A DNA stretch of 40,855 bases from Burkholderiales bacterium. Lineage in GTDB: Bacteria; Pseudomonadota; Gammaproteobacteria; Burkholderiales; SG8-39. Under the pieces are notes generated by a model that saw nothing but the letters and a program-made list of their open reading frames with translations, ran no database searches and was not told where the DNA came from. Numbering within the stretch: position 1 is the first letter of the stretch; every line of letters begins with the position of its first letter. Both the position numbers and the translations under genes were made by a program. The DNA is taken from NCBI GenBank assembly GCA_014860355.1, contig JACZJV010000044.1, forward strand, positions 1 to 40,855. Direction: 5' to 3'. Of the stretch, positions 23,698-31,975 are shown piece by piece.

Positions 23698-25515
23698 ATG
23701 CATTTGATCGAACAGGCTGCAATATTTCTGCTTACTGCCGTGTTGCTGGTGCCGCTGTTCAAGCGGCTCGGGCTGGGCGCAGTACTGGGCTACCTTGCTT
23801 CGGGCATGGCCATCGGCCCCTGGGGCATGGGGCTGATAGGCGAGGTCCAGGCGACGATGAGCTTCGCCGAATTCGGCGTGGTGCTGCTACTGTTCCTGAT
23901 CGGCCTCGAATTGCAGCCAAGCCGGCTTTGGGTGTTGCGCCGGCCGGTATTCGGCCTGGGCACCGCGCAAGTGGCGGTGACCACGCTCGCGCTGCTCGCG
24001 GCGTGCCTGCCGTTCGGCTTGGGTTGGCGCGAGGCGCTGGTTGTCGGCTTCGGCCTGGCGATGTCATCGACGGCACTGGTGATTTCCTCGCTCGCCGAGC
24101 GCGGCCAGCTCGCCGCGCGCCACGGGCGCAGTGCCTTTGCCATACTGTTGTTCCAGGACCTGTCGGTAATCCCGATGCTGGCCTTGCTGCCCTTGCTGGC
24201 ATCGAATGGCGCTCATGCCGGCGGCAACTGGATGGCGGCGCTCAAGGGCGTCGCCGTAGTCGTCGCGGTGATCGCCGGCAGCAGGCTGGTGGTGCGCCCG
24301 CTGCTCAAGCTCGTGGCGCGTTTTGGCGGGCGCGAGGTATTCACGGCTGCGGCTTTGCTCCTCGTCGTCGGTGCTGCGCTGGTCATGGAAAAGATCGGCC
24401 TGTCGATGTCGCTGGGCGCATTTCTCGCCGGAGTGCTGCTGGCAGATTCCGAGTTCCGCCACGAGCTCGAAGCGGACCTGGAGCCGTTCAAGGGCTTGCT
24501 GCTCGGTTTGTTCTTTATCGCCGTGGGCATGAGTGCCAATCTCGGGCTCGCGTGGCAACAGCCTGTTGCGGTGTTCGGACTGGCGCTGAGTTTGATGGCG
24601 GTCAAGTTCGTACTCGTTTACGCCCTCGCGCGCGCCGGCGGCTCGCCCGACGCTACGGCGCAGCGGCTCGCGGCGGCGCTGGCCCAGGGTGGCGAGTTTG
24701 CTTTCGTGCTGTTCGCCGCCGCGGCGGGCCTGGGCGTGTTTAGCACTGCAACGGCGCAACTGCTGGTGATGGTGGTGACGCTGTCGATGCTGCTGGCGCC
24801 ACCGTTTTTTGCGCTGCACGAGCGCCTGCTCGAGCGCTGGCTGGCGCGGAGCGCGACGCCCGAGTACGACAGCATAGACGGGCCCGGCAATCCGGTGATC
24901 ATCGCCGGATACGGCCGCTTCGGCCAGATCGTGTCGCGCGTGCTGCGCATGTGCGGCCTGCCCTTCACTGCCCTGGAGGCGAACTACCAGCAGGTGGATT
25001 TCGTGCGCCGCTTCGGCAGTAACAAAGTCTATTACGGCGACGCCTCCCGGCTCGAACTGCTGCACGCGGCCAAGGCGGGCGAGGCCAAGCTGTTCGTGCT
25101 GGCCATCGACGACGTCGAGGCGTCGGTCAAGACCGCAGAGGTGGTGCGCAAGCACTTTCCCGATCTGCCGATCCTCGCGCGTGCGCGCAACCGCGTGCAC
25201 TACTTCCGGCTGCGCGACCTGGGCATCAAAGCGATCCACCGCGAGACCTTTCCGGCCAGCCTCGATGTGGCGCGCCTGGCGTTGCTACGGCTCGGTTTCG
25301 GCGCGGCAGCGACCGAACACGCAATCGCAATGTTCCGGCAGCACGACGAGGGCCAGCTCGAGGCGCAATACGCGCTGAAGCATGACGAGGCGCGGTTGAT
25401 TCAGAGCGCGAAAGAGGCCGCCGAGCAATTGCGCGAATTGTTCGAGGCCGACAGCTTCGGACCGCTGGCCGATTTCCCGCGCAAGGCCGCGGATGGCGAC
25501 CCGACCCGCGCCTGA
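23698..25515 (+). CDS. Kef-type monovalent cation:proton antiporter (CPA2) with TrkA-N domain
   Basis: 605 residues from MHLIEQAAIFLLTAVLLVPL (23698); the longer frame back to 23317 overlaps the reductase in another frame and is rejected. Twelve or so transmembrane helices (about 5-380) include the family signature Y-L-A-S-G-M-A-I-G-P-W-G and F-L-I-G-L-E-L-Q-P. A cytosolic TrkA-N nucleotide-binding domain (about 397-520, V-I-I-A-G-Y-G-R-F-G-Q) and a short C-terminal helix follow. Kef proteins release K+ and acidify the cytoplasm when glutathione adducts of electrophiles bind the TrkA-N domain, protecting against methylglyoxal and quinones. Length and domain order equal KefB/KefC. Confidence 0.92.
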   Translation: MHLIEQAAIFLLTAVLLVPLFKRLGLGAVLGYLASGMAIGPWGMGLIGEVQATMSFAEFGVVLLLFLIGLELQPSRLWVLRRPVFGLGTAQVAVTTLALLAACLPFGLGWREALVVGFGLAMSSTALVISSLAERGQLAARHGRSAFAILLFQDLSVIPMLALLPLLASNGAHAGGNWMAALKGVAVVVAVIAGSRLVVRPLLKLVARFGGREVFTAAALLLVVGAALVMEKIGLSMSLGAFLAGVLLADSEFRHELEADLEPFKGLLLGLFFIAVGMSANLGLAWQQPVAVFGLALSLMAVKFVLVYALARAGGSPDATAQRLAAALAQGGEFAFVLFAAAAGLGVFSTATAQLLVMVVTLSMLLAPPFFALHERLLERWLARSATPEYDSIDGPGNPVIIAGYGRFGQIVSRVLRMCGLPFTALEANYQQVDFVRRFGSNKVYYGDASRLELLHAAKAGEAKLFVLAIDDVEASVKTAEVVRKHFPDLPILARARNRVHYFRLRDLGIKAIHRETFPASLDVARLALLRLGFGAAATEHAIAMFRQHDEGQLEAQYALKHDEARLIQSAKEAAEQLRELFEADSFGPLADFPRKAADGDPTRA

Positions 25516-25568
25516 CATGCGCGGCCCTTGCTGGCTGTCGAACCGCCGTTTGGCTTTAGAATGCCGGT

Positions 25569-26183
25569 ATGAAACGCATGCTTGTCCTGATTTCCGGCCG
25601 CGGCAGCAACATGCAGGCCATGGTCGAAGCCGGCTTGCCGGTAACGGCAGTGATCAGCAACCGCGCGGACGCGGCCGGCCTGGCCTACGCGGCCGGCCGC
25701 GGCATAGCCACAGCCGTCGTCGCCCACGGCGGCTATGCCACGCGCGAGGCATTCGACGCGGCGCTGGCGCAGGCGATCGACGGCTTTCATCCAGACCTGG
25801 TAGCCCTGGCAGGTTTCATGCGCATACTCACCTCAGGATTCGTGCAGCGTTACGAAGGCCGCTTGCTCAACATCCATCCCTCGCTGCTGCCCGCGTTCAC
25901 CGGGCTGGATACCCACGCGAGGGCGCTTGCGGCGGGGGTGAAGCTGCATGGCTGCACGGTGCACTTCGTCACGGCGGCGCTCGATCACGGACCGATAGTC
26001 ATCCAGGCGGCGGTGCCGGTGTTTGCGCACGACGATGAAACCAGGCTCGCTGCGCGCGTGCTGGCGCAGGAGCACCGCATCTATCCTCAAGCCGCGCGCT
26101 GGTTCCTGGACGGGAAACTGGTCATCGAAAACGGGGTGGTGCGCATTGAAGGTGACCATCCCCAGCAGTTGTACGCGCCATGA
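25569..26183 (+). CDS. purN: phosphoribosylglycinamide formyltransferase 1
   Basis: 204 residues. PurN formylates glycinamide ribonucleotide with 10-formyltetrahydrofolate in purine synthesis. Visible elements are the phosphate-binding loop S-G-R-G-S-N-M-Q-A (about 9-17), A-G-F-M-R-I-L-T (about 83-90), and the catalytic region N-I-H-P-S-L-L-P-A-F (about 101-110) with the essential Asn and His. The D-H-G-P-I-V-I-Q motif (about 139-146) carries the catalytic Asp. Length is near the E. coli enzyme (212). The start is the first ATG, with a weak upstream ribosome site. Its stop overlaps the start of the DUF3108 gene (ATGA), indicating translational coupling. Confidence 0.96.
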   Translation: MKRMLVLISGRGSNMQAMVEAGLPVTAVISNRADAAGLAYAAGRGIATAVVAHGGYATREAFDAALAQAIDGFHPDLVALAGFMRILTSGFVQRYEGRLLNIHPSLLPAFTGLDTHARALAAGVKLHGCTVHFVTAALDHGPIVIQAAVPVFAHDDETRLAARVLAQEHRIYPQAARWFLDGKLVIENGVVRIEGDHPQQLYAP

Positions 26184-26881
26184 TCAGATCAATCGCGTTT
26201 GTCGCCGCCTGCCTTTTCGCCGGCTATTGCGCGGCGCTGCCGCCGCAAAAGCTGAGTCTGACTTACGAGCTGAGCTACGCCGGCATCGTTGCCGCAGAGA
26301 TGACGGAGGTGCTCGAGCACGATGGCAAGCATTTTTCGCTGAGTTCGGCAGGCCGCGGCAAGGGCATAGGTGCGCTGCTCTACAGCGGCACCGCAAGGCG
26401 CTGGTGCCGCGGCGAGATTACCGGCGCCGGCCTGCGCCCGCTCGAGTATCGGGAACAGCGCGGGGACAGGCCGGCTTCCGTGGCCAAATTCGACTGGACC
26501 GGGAAGACGCTGACGCAGGAGCACGAAGGCAGGAGCGAGACCACGAACATGGTCCTGCCGCTGCAGGACCGGCTGAGCTTTGTCTACAATTTCGCGTTCC
26601 AGTCCTCGCCCGATCTCAAGCCGGGCAAGCAGATCGATATCACGGTGACCGACGGCAGGGGGTTGACGCATTTTCAGTATAAAGTCGCCGGCGATGAAGT
26701 GCTGAAGACGCCGGCGGGCGAGTTTGCAAGCGTGCATCTGGTCAAGCAGCGCGAGAATAGTGAAGACAAGGCCACCGAACTCTGGTTTGCGCGCGACCGC
26801 CATTACCTGCCGGTACGCGTCCTCGTCATAGAGAAAGACGGCGTGCGCATCGACCAGATGCTGACGCACATCGGCAAATAG
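26180..26881 (+). CDS. DUF3108 exported protein
   Basis: 233 residues, starting in an ATGA overlap with purN. A signal peptide occupies residues 1-19 (I-A-F-V-A-A-C-L-F-A-G-Y-C-A-A), so the mature protein is periplasmic or outer-membrane associated. The DUF3108 pattern is Y-E-L-S-Y-A-G-I-V-A-A-E-M, then G-L-R-P-L-E-Y-R-E-Q-R-G, followed by L-P-L-Q-D-R-L-S-F-V-Y and late T-P-A-G-E-F-A-S-V-H. Its function is unknown. Pairing of purN with a DUF3108 gene and an RsmB-type gene looks like a usual betaproteobacterial gene order. The next gene starts 32 nt downstream. Confidence 0.88.
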   Translation: MIRSIAFVAACLFAGYCAALPPQKLSLTYELSYAGIVAAEMTEVLEHDGKHFSLSSAGRGKGIGALLYSGTARRWCRGEITGAGLRPLEYREQRGDRPASVAKFDWTGKTLTQEHEGRSETTNMVLPLQDRLSFVYNFAFQSSPDLKPGKQIDITVTDGRGLTHFQYKVAGDEVLKTPAGEFASVHLVKQRENSEDKATELWFARDRHYLPVRVLVIEKDGVRIDQMLTHIGK

Positions 26882-26913
26882 TGTCCGACCCGCGCGCCGC
26901 TGACTCCTGAATC

Positions 26914-28170
26914 ATGTCATTGCCCCGACCCCTGCTGGATCACACTGCGACCGCGCTTGCCGCGGTGCTTGAATTCAAGTATCCGGCGGATGCCGTGGTA
27001 TCGCGTTATTTGCGCGCCCACCCGATACTGGGGCAGCAGGACCGCGCCTTTGTCGCCGAGACCGTTTTCGCCGTGCTGCGCCGCCTGCGCCTGCTTGAAT
27101 CCCTGGCCGGGGGGCGGGATCCGCGCCGCCTGGTGCTGGCGGCACTGACGCGCTTGCGCGGCCTGAGTCTGCGCGAGCTGGATTCGGCGTTGAAAGCGGG
27201 AGAACGCGAGTGGCTCATCGAATTCAAGACACGGGCCGAGGACAGCTCGCTCGCGGCGCGCTGCGATTTCCCTGATTGGCTGCTTGCCAGGCTGCAGCGG
27301 CAATACAGCGACAAGGAACTGCTGGCGCTTGCGCTTAGCCTGCACAAGAGTGCGCCGCTGGATCTGCGCGTGAACGTGCAGAAGGCCGAGCGCGAGGCGG
27401 TGCTCGCGCGCCTGGCGGCCGACGGAATCGCCGCGCATGCGACGCCGTACTCGCCGACAGGCGTGCGTCTGGAGGGCAAACCGCAGATCAATCGGCACGC
27501 GTTGTTTCTCGAGGGCGCGGTCGAAATCCAGGACGAAGGCAGCCAGATCCTGTGCCAGCTGTTGGCCCCGCGACGCGCAGAGATGGTGGCGGATTTCTGC
27601 GCCGGCGCCGGCGGCAAGACCCTGGCGCTGGGGGCGCTGATGCGTTCCAGTGGCAGGCTGTATGCGTTCGACGTTTCGGAAAAGCGTCTCGCGGGGCTCA
27701 AGCCGCGCCTTGCGCGATCGGGACTTTCCAACGTGCATCCGCAGTGGATCGCCAGCGAAAACGACGCGCGTCTGAAGCGTCTTGCGGGCAAGCTCGACCG
27801 CGTGCTGGTGGATGCGCCCTGCACCGGGCTGGGTACGCTGCGGCGCAATCCCGATCTCAAATGGCGCCAGAGCGTAGAGACTTTGACCGCATATCGCGCA
27901 AAGCAGGAGGTGATCTTGGCTGCCGCCGCCAGGTTGGTGAAGCCGGGCGGCTTGATGATGTATGCAAGCTGCAGCCTGCTCGAAGAAGAAAACGCGGAGG
28001 TGGTGCAGTCTTTTTTGGCCGGACACGCGCAGTTCGAGTTGCGCCCGGCCGGCGAGGCTCTGGCGCAGCAGCGCATCGAACTCGATACCGGGGAATACCT
28101 GCGCCTGGCGCCGCATGTGCACGGTACCGACGGCTTTTTCGCGGCCCTGCTGGCGAAGAAGAAGGCATGA
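26914..28170 (+). CDS. RsmB/NOP-family RNA m5C methyltransferase
   Basis: 418 residues. An N-terminal NusB-like RNA-binding region (about 1-150) is followed by the methyltransferase domain (about 165-415). SAM binding is shown by A-D-F-C-A-G-A-G-G-K-T-L (about 226-237) and F-D-V-S-E-K-R-L. Motif IV is V-D-A-P-C-T-G-L-G-T-L-R-R-N-P-D (about 297-312). Motif VI is Y-A-S-C-S-L-L-E-E-E-N (about 350-360), with the nucleophilic Cys. Such enzymes methylate C5 of cytosine in 16S rRNA (C967 for RsmB) or another RNA. The neighbourhood (purN, DUF3108, PLD nuclease) differs from the usual fmt-rsmB context, so it may be a paralogue with another target. Confidence 0.88.
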   Translation: MSLPRPLLDHTATALAAVLEFKYPADAVVSRYLRAHPILGQQDRAFVAETVFAVLRRLRLLESLAGGRDPRRLVLAALTRLRGLSLRELDSALKAGEREWLIEFKTRAEDSSLAARCDFPDWLLARLQRQYSDKELLALALSLHKSAPLDLRVNVQKAEREAVLARLAADGIAAHATPYSPTGVRLEGKPQINRHALFLEGAVEIQDEGSQILCQLLAPRRAEMVADFCAGAGGKTLALGALMRSSGRLYAFDVSEKRLAGLKPRLARSGLSNVHPQWIASENDARLKRLAGKLDRVLVDAPCTGLGTLRRNPDLKWRQSVETLTAYRAKQEVILAAAARLVKPGGLMMYASCSLLEEENAEVVQSFLAGHAQFELRPAGEALAQQRIELDTGEYLRLAPHVHGTDGFFAALLAKKKA

Positions 28171-28796
28171 GGCGGATCGTGCCAGCGCTGGTGATGCTCT
28201 GCGCTTGCGCGGCCGCAGCGCAGGCGCCGGAACAGCGGGCGCCGGAGCAGCGGGCGCTGACTCCCGTACTGCGGCAAGCGCCGCCGATCCTGCCGGTGAG
28301 GCGTATGCCGCCGGCGCTGCCGGCGCGGGGCACGGTGCAGCTGGCGTTCACACCCTGGGACAATGCCGAAGCAATGATAGTCGAGGGTATTCGCGGGGCG
28401 AAGCAACAGATTCTGGTGCAGGCTTTCAGCTTCACCAGCCGCGCGTTGGCGTATGCGCTGATCGCAGCCAGGAAGCGCGGCGTGGATGTGCAGGTCATGG
28501 CGGACAGGGAGCAGACCTACAGCGGCGAGGCCAGCCGCATACCCGACCTGGTCCAGGCCGGCGTTCCGGTCGTACTGGAGGTACGTTATCAAAGTGCGCA
28601 CAACAAGGTGATGGTCGTGGACGCGGGGACCGCCGACGGCGCGGTCATCACGGGGAGCTACAATTGGACCTATGCCGCGCAATACAAGAACGCCGAGAAT
28701 GTGCTGATCCTGCGCGGCAACCCTGATATCGTGAGCGCTTACGCCGCCAACTGGAGACGGCACTTTGCCGAAGCTTTGCCCTACGCCGAGCAATGA
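28167..28796 (+). CDS. secreted phospholipase D-family nuclease (Nuc-like), single HKD
   Basis: 209 residues, starting in an ATGA overlap with the methyltransferase gene. The signal peptide is residues 1-19 (I-V-P-A-L-V-M-L-C-A-C-A-A-A-A-Q-A). A low-complexity linker with A-P-E-Q-R twice follows. The PLDc-2 domain (about 55-205) has one HKD motif, H-N-K-V-M-V-V-D (about 147-154), then G-S-Y-N-W-T and N-A-E-N. Single-HKD proteins such as Nuc and BfiL dimerise to build one active site and hydrolyse DNA or phosphodiesters without metal. Location should be periplasmic. It is translationally linked to the MscS gene downstream by another ATGA overlap. Confidence 0.87.
   Translation: MRRIVPALVMLCACAAAAQAPEQRAPEQRALTPVLRQAPPILPVRRMPPALPARGTVQLAFTPWDNAEAMIVEGIRGAKQQILVQAFSFTSRALAYALIAARKRGVDVQVMADREQTYSGEASRIPDLVQAGVPVVLEVRYQSAHNKVMVVDAGTADGAVITGSYNWTYAAQYKNAENVLILRGNPDIVSAYAANWRRHFAEALPYAEQ
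28224..28253 (+). repeat. two 15-bp tandem repeats in the nuclease signal-peptide linker
   Basis: GCGCCGGAACAGCGG at 28224-28238 is repeated at 28239-28253 with one silent A-to-G change. It encodes A-P-E-Q-R twice, just after the signal peptide cleavage zone. It lies in a flexible linker and keeps the frame. Confidence 0.7.
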
Positions 28797-30070
28797 AGAA
28801 CCCGTTTAGCCCCCTGCTGGAAAAGGCCTGGATCGATCTGCACGACCCCCAGGTCGCATGGCAGATCGCGATCCTGCTCGTCTTCTTCGCGCTTGCCTGG
28901 GCAGTGGGCCGGGCGCTGCGCCTGGACCGCGTCGCAGCCGATGGCATCTGGAGGTTCGGCGTCGGCGGCTTGAGGCGCATCCTGTTTCCTGGCGTCGCAC
29001 TGATCCTGCTCGCGGTGAGCATCAACCTGTTCAAACACTGGATTGAAGTCGATCTGCTGCGGCTGTTCGTGCCGCTGCTCCTGGCGCTTCTGCTGGTGCG
29101 AATTTTCTTTTACCTCCTGCGCCAGGCGTTTCCGCGGGGCAGCGTCGCGCGCACCTTCGAAAGAGCCATTGCGATCATGGTATGGGGCGCGCTCGCGCTG
29201 CACATCGCGGGTGTGCTCCCGGAGGTGATCGATTTTCTGGACGAAATCACCTTCCGTTTTGGCAAGGAGAAATTCTCGCTGTGGCTGGCGTTGCAGGGAT
29301 TGTTCTGGGCCGTGATCACCCTGCTCGGGGCGTTGTGGCTCAGCGGTGTCATCGAGGCGCGGCTGATGCGTGCCGAATCGCTGCATTCTAGCCTGCGCGT
29401 GGTGTTCTCGCGCCTGGCCACCGCCTTGCTGGTGCTGGTGGCCGTGCTCATGGTGCTGCCGATAGTCGGTGTCGATCTCACTGTATTGTCGCTGTTCGGC
29501 GGCGCAATAGGCGTTGGCCTGGGTTTCGGTCTGCAAAAGATCGCCAGCAACTACGTCAGCGGTTTCATCATCCTGCTCGACCGTTCGATCCGCATCGGTG
29601 ACCTGATTACCGTGGACAATTTCTATGGCGAAGTGAAAAACATCACCACGCGCTACGTGGTAGTGCGCGCACTCGACGGGCGCGAGGCCATCATTCCCAA
29701 TGAACTGCTGATTGCGACGACGGTTCTCAACCACTCCTACTCCAATCGCCAGATCCGGATCGGGCTTGATCTGCAGATTGCGTATCGCAGCGACCTGCAG
29801 CGGGCGATGCAGCTGATGGAGGAGGCGGCGCGCAAGCACCCGCGCGCGCTTGCCGACCCGCCTCCGACAGCTTTCCTGATCCGCTTCGCCGACAGCGGCG
29901 TCGATCTCCAACTGGGCGTCTGGATCGGCGATCCGGAGCAGGGTACGCTCAGCATCCGCTCCGAGATTTATCTGGATATCTGGCGCGCGTTCAAGGAAGC
30001 GGGGATCGAGATTCCGTTCCCGCAGCGGGAAGTCCGGATCCTGCCCAACGCCGACGGCACGCCGGGCTGA
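28793..30070 (+). CDS. MscS-family mechanosensitive ion channel
   Basis: 425 residues, starting in an ATGA overlap with the nuclease gene. It has about five or six transmembrane helices, more than the three of E. coli MscS. The pore helix and following beta domain are conserved: L-S-L-F-G-G-A-I-G-V-G-L-G-F-G-L-Q-K-I-A (about 231-250), then N-Y-V-S-G-F-I-I-L-L-D-R-S-I-R-I-G-D-L-I. The glycine-alanine-rich pore helix and the D-R-x-I-R-I-G-D motif are strong markers. The channel opens under membrane tension and relieves osmotic pressure. It is the last gene of the series that starts at purN or rsmB. Confidence 0.93.
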   Translation: MKNPFSPLLEKAWIDLHDPQVAWQIAILLVFFALAWAVGRALRLDRVAADGIWRFGVGGLRRILFPGVALILLAVSINLFKHWIEVDLLRLFVPLLLALLLVRIFFYLLRQAFPRGSVARTFERAIAIMVWGALALHIAGVLPEVIDFLDEITFRFGKEKFSLWLALQGLFWAVITLLGALWLSGVIEARLMRAESLHSSLRVVFSRLATALLVLVAVLMVLPIVGVDLTVLSLFGGAIGVGLGFGLQKIASNYVSGFIILLDRSIRIGDLITVDNFYGEVKNITTRYVVVRALDGREAIIPNELLIATTVLNHSYSNRQIRIGLDLQIAYRSDLQRAMQLMEEAARKHPRALADPPPTAFLIRFADSGVDLQLGVWIGDPEQGTLSIRSEIYLDIWRAFKEAGIEIPFPQREVRILPNADGTPG

Positions 30071-30176
30071 TTCGGCGCGCGGCGCGCCTGGCCTAGCGCG
30101 TTGTACCAACGCTCATTGCGGTATACTTCGAAGATCCTGCAGGTCCGGCAAAAATTATGGGTTCTATGGAGCGTTG

Positions 30177-31352
30177 ATGCTTTTTTCGGGGATTTTGGAT
30201 TTGCCTTGGTGGGGTCTGGTCTTGGTGACGCTGGTGCTGACCCATGTCAGCATCGTTGCCGTTACCATTTATCTGCATCGCCACCAGGCGCACCGCGCGC
30301 TGGATCTGCACCCGGTGGCGAGCCATTTCTTCCGCCTCTGGCTGTGCCTGACCACGGGCATGGTGACCAAGGAGTGGGCCGCCATCCACCGCAAGCACCA
30401 CGCCAAATGCGAGACTGCGGATGATCCGCACAGTCCGCAGATATACGGGATCAATCGCGTGCTTTGGGGGGGCGTGTTTCTCTACGTCAAGGAATCCCAT
30501 AACAAGCAGACGCTGGAACGCTACGGCCACGGCACGCCGGACGACTGGCTGGAGCGCAATATATACAGCAACCGCGCCAAGATCGGGCTGTTGCTGATGG
30601 GTGTGGCAAACATCGCAATGTTCGGTATCGTGCCCGGCCTGTTGATTCTGGCGGTGCAGATCGCGTGGATCCCTTTCTGGGCTGCCGGCGTAATCAATGG
30701 CATCGGCCATTATTGGGGCTACCGCAATTGGTCTACCGCCGATGCCAGCACCAATATTTTCCCCCTGGGAATCCTGATCGGCGGGGAGGAGCTGCATAAC
30801 AATCACCACGCCTACGGCTCATCGGCGAAGCTCTCCAACAGATGGTACGAGTTCGACATCGGCTGGGCGTATATCCGCACGCTCGAACTGCTGGGGCTGG
30901 CCGATGTCAAGAAGGTCGCGCCCAGGCCGCGATTCACCGAGGCGAAGCCGGTGGCCGATTTCGATACGCTGCAGGCCGTCATCGCCTGCCGCTACGACGT
31001 TCTGGCGAAGTACGCCAAATCGTTCAAGAATACCTATGCCGAGGAACTGCGCGCGCTGCACCGCTTCGCGCCGCAGGAAGCGCAGTCCCTGAAGGGGCTG
31101 AAGCGCTGGCTCAATCGAGACGAAAAACAGATGTGCGGTGAAGAGCGCGCCAGGCTGGCCGCGGCGCTGTCCAAAAGCGAGAAGCTGTCGACGTTCTACA
31201 CCATGCGCAAGGAACTGGCTGCGCTATGGGAGCGTTCCAACGCCTCGCGCGAGCAATTGCTGAAACAACTGCAGGACTGGTGCCGGCGCGCCGAGGCAAG
31301 CGGTATCCGGCAGTTGGAGGAGTTCTCGTTCAGGCTGCGCACCTACGCCTGA
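30177..31352 (+). CDS. fatty acid (acyl-CoA/lipid) desaturase with C-terminal extension
   Basis: 391 residues from MLFSGILDLPWWGL (30177), with TGGAG upstream. Three histidine boxes bind the di-iron centre: H-R-H-Q-A-H-R (about 33-39), H-R-K-H-H (about 70-74) and H-N-N-H-H-A-Y-G-S-S (about 206-215). The membrane helices between them match integral-membrane delta-9 desaturases, which insert a cis double bond to keep membranes fluid. The domain ends near residue 270. A charged helical tail of about 120 residues (Y-A-K-S-F-K-N-T-Y-A-E-E-L onward) is not part of the catalytic fold and its role is unknown. The gene is alone, closed by a strong terminator shared with rpmG. Confidence 0.92.
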   Translation: MLFSGILDLPWWGLVLVTLVLTHVSIVAVTIYLHRHQAHRALDLHPVASHFFRLWLCLTTGMVTKEWAAIHRKHHAKCETADDPHSPQIYGINRVLWGGVFLYVKESHNKQTLERYGHGTPDDWLERNIYSNRAKIGLLLMGVANIAMFGIVPGLLILAVQIAWIPFWAAGVINGIGHYWGYRNWSTADASTNIFPLGILIGGEELHNNHHAYGSSAKLSNRWYEFDIGWAYIRTLELLGLADVKKVAPRPRFTEAKPVADFDTLQAVIACRYDVLAKYAKSFKNTYAEELRALHRFAPQEAQSLKGLKRWLNRDEKQMCGEERARLAAALSKSEKLSTFYTMRKELAALWERSNASREQLLKQLQDWCRRAEASGIRQLEEFSFRLRTYA

Positions 31353-31357
31353 AATGA

Positions 31358-31381
31358 AAAAGGCCGCAGCGGCGGCCTTTT
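31358..31381. terminator. bidirectional Rho-independent terminator between desaturase and rpmG
   Basis: AAAAGGCCGC pairs with GCGGCCTTTT around an AGCG loop: a perfect 10-bp stem with A-run and T-run on opposite sides, so it works from both directions. It lies 5 nt after the desaturase stop and 18 nt past the rpmG stop. Confidence 0.85.
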
Positions 31382-31399
31382 CAACGATTCCATAGACGC

Positions 31400-31555
31400 T
31401 TACTTCAGCTTGGTCTCTTTGTAGAGTACATGCCGGCGCACCTTGGGATCGAACTTCATGATTTCCATCTTGTCCGGCATGGTGCGCTTGTTCTTGCTCG
31501 TGGTGTAGAAGTGGCCGGTGCCGGCTGTCGATTCCAGTTTGATCTTGTCGCGCAT
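31400..31555 (-). CDS. rpmG: 50S ribosomal protein L33
   Basis: 51 residues, read directly from the sequence: [37 protein letters not shown], ending V-L-Y-K-E-T-K-L-K. This is the full length of bacterial L33 without zinc-binding cysteines, that is the C-minus form. It binds 23S rRNA near the E site. It is preceded by rpmB with two bases between the stop of L28 and this start, the universal rpmB-rpmG operon order. GGGGGAG, which precedes the start, overlaps the end of rpmB. Confidence 0.96.
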   Translation of the reverse strand: MRDKIKLESTAGTGHFYTTSKNKRTMPDKMEIMKFDPKVRRHVLYKETKLK

Positions 31556-31557
31556 GA

Positions 31558-31791
31558 CTAAATCTCCCCCTTGGCGCGCAGGTCTTTCAGAACTGCGTCT
31601 ATGCCCTTCTTGTCAATGGTGCGCAGGCCGTTGGCGGACACGCGCAAGCTGATCCAGCGGTTCTCGCTTTCGACCCAGAAACGGCGATAGTGCAAATTGG
31701 GCAGAAAGCGGCGATTGGTGCGGTTGTTGGCGTGGGACACATTGTGTCCGGCCATGGGCTTCTTGCCGGTTACTTGGCATACGCGTGCCAT
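31558..31791 (-). CDS. rpmB: 50S ribosomal protein L28
   Basis: 77 residues, the usual length for proteobacterial L28. Motifs are [38 protein letters not shown] and [15 protein letters not shown]. It binds 23S rRNA in the large subunit and forms a two-gene operon with rpmG. The upstream space to radC is 184 nt, which should carry the operon promoter, although I cannot point to convincing hexamers. Confidence 0.97.
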   Translation of the reverse strand: MARVCQVTGKKPMAGHNVSHANNRTNRRFLPNLHYRRFWVESENRWISLRVSANGLRTIDKKGIDAVLKDLRAKGEI

Positions 31792-31975
31792 GGTAATACT
31801 CCGAATGCGGAAAAGCGCGAATTATACGCTACTATCTCGCGGAATTTCAAGCGGAAATTCGGCAATACGCAGCACAGGGCGAAATTCAAGTCACTGTTTC
31901 ATAGGCCATTCAGGAGGATTTGCATCGAGGAACCTTCGGCCGCGGGGCGGCCGGAAACAGGCATTCTGGTCAAAA

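Noticed and set aside
27006-28793. 595-residue minus-strand frame
   Set aside because: Antisense to the RNA methyltransferase and nuclease genes, which carry full catalytic motifs.
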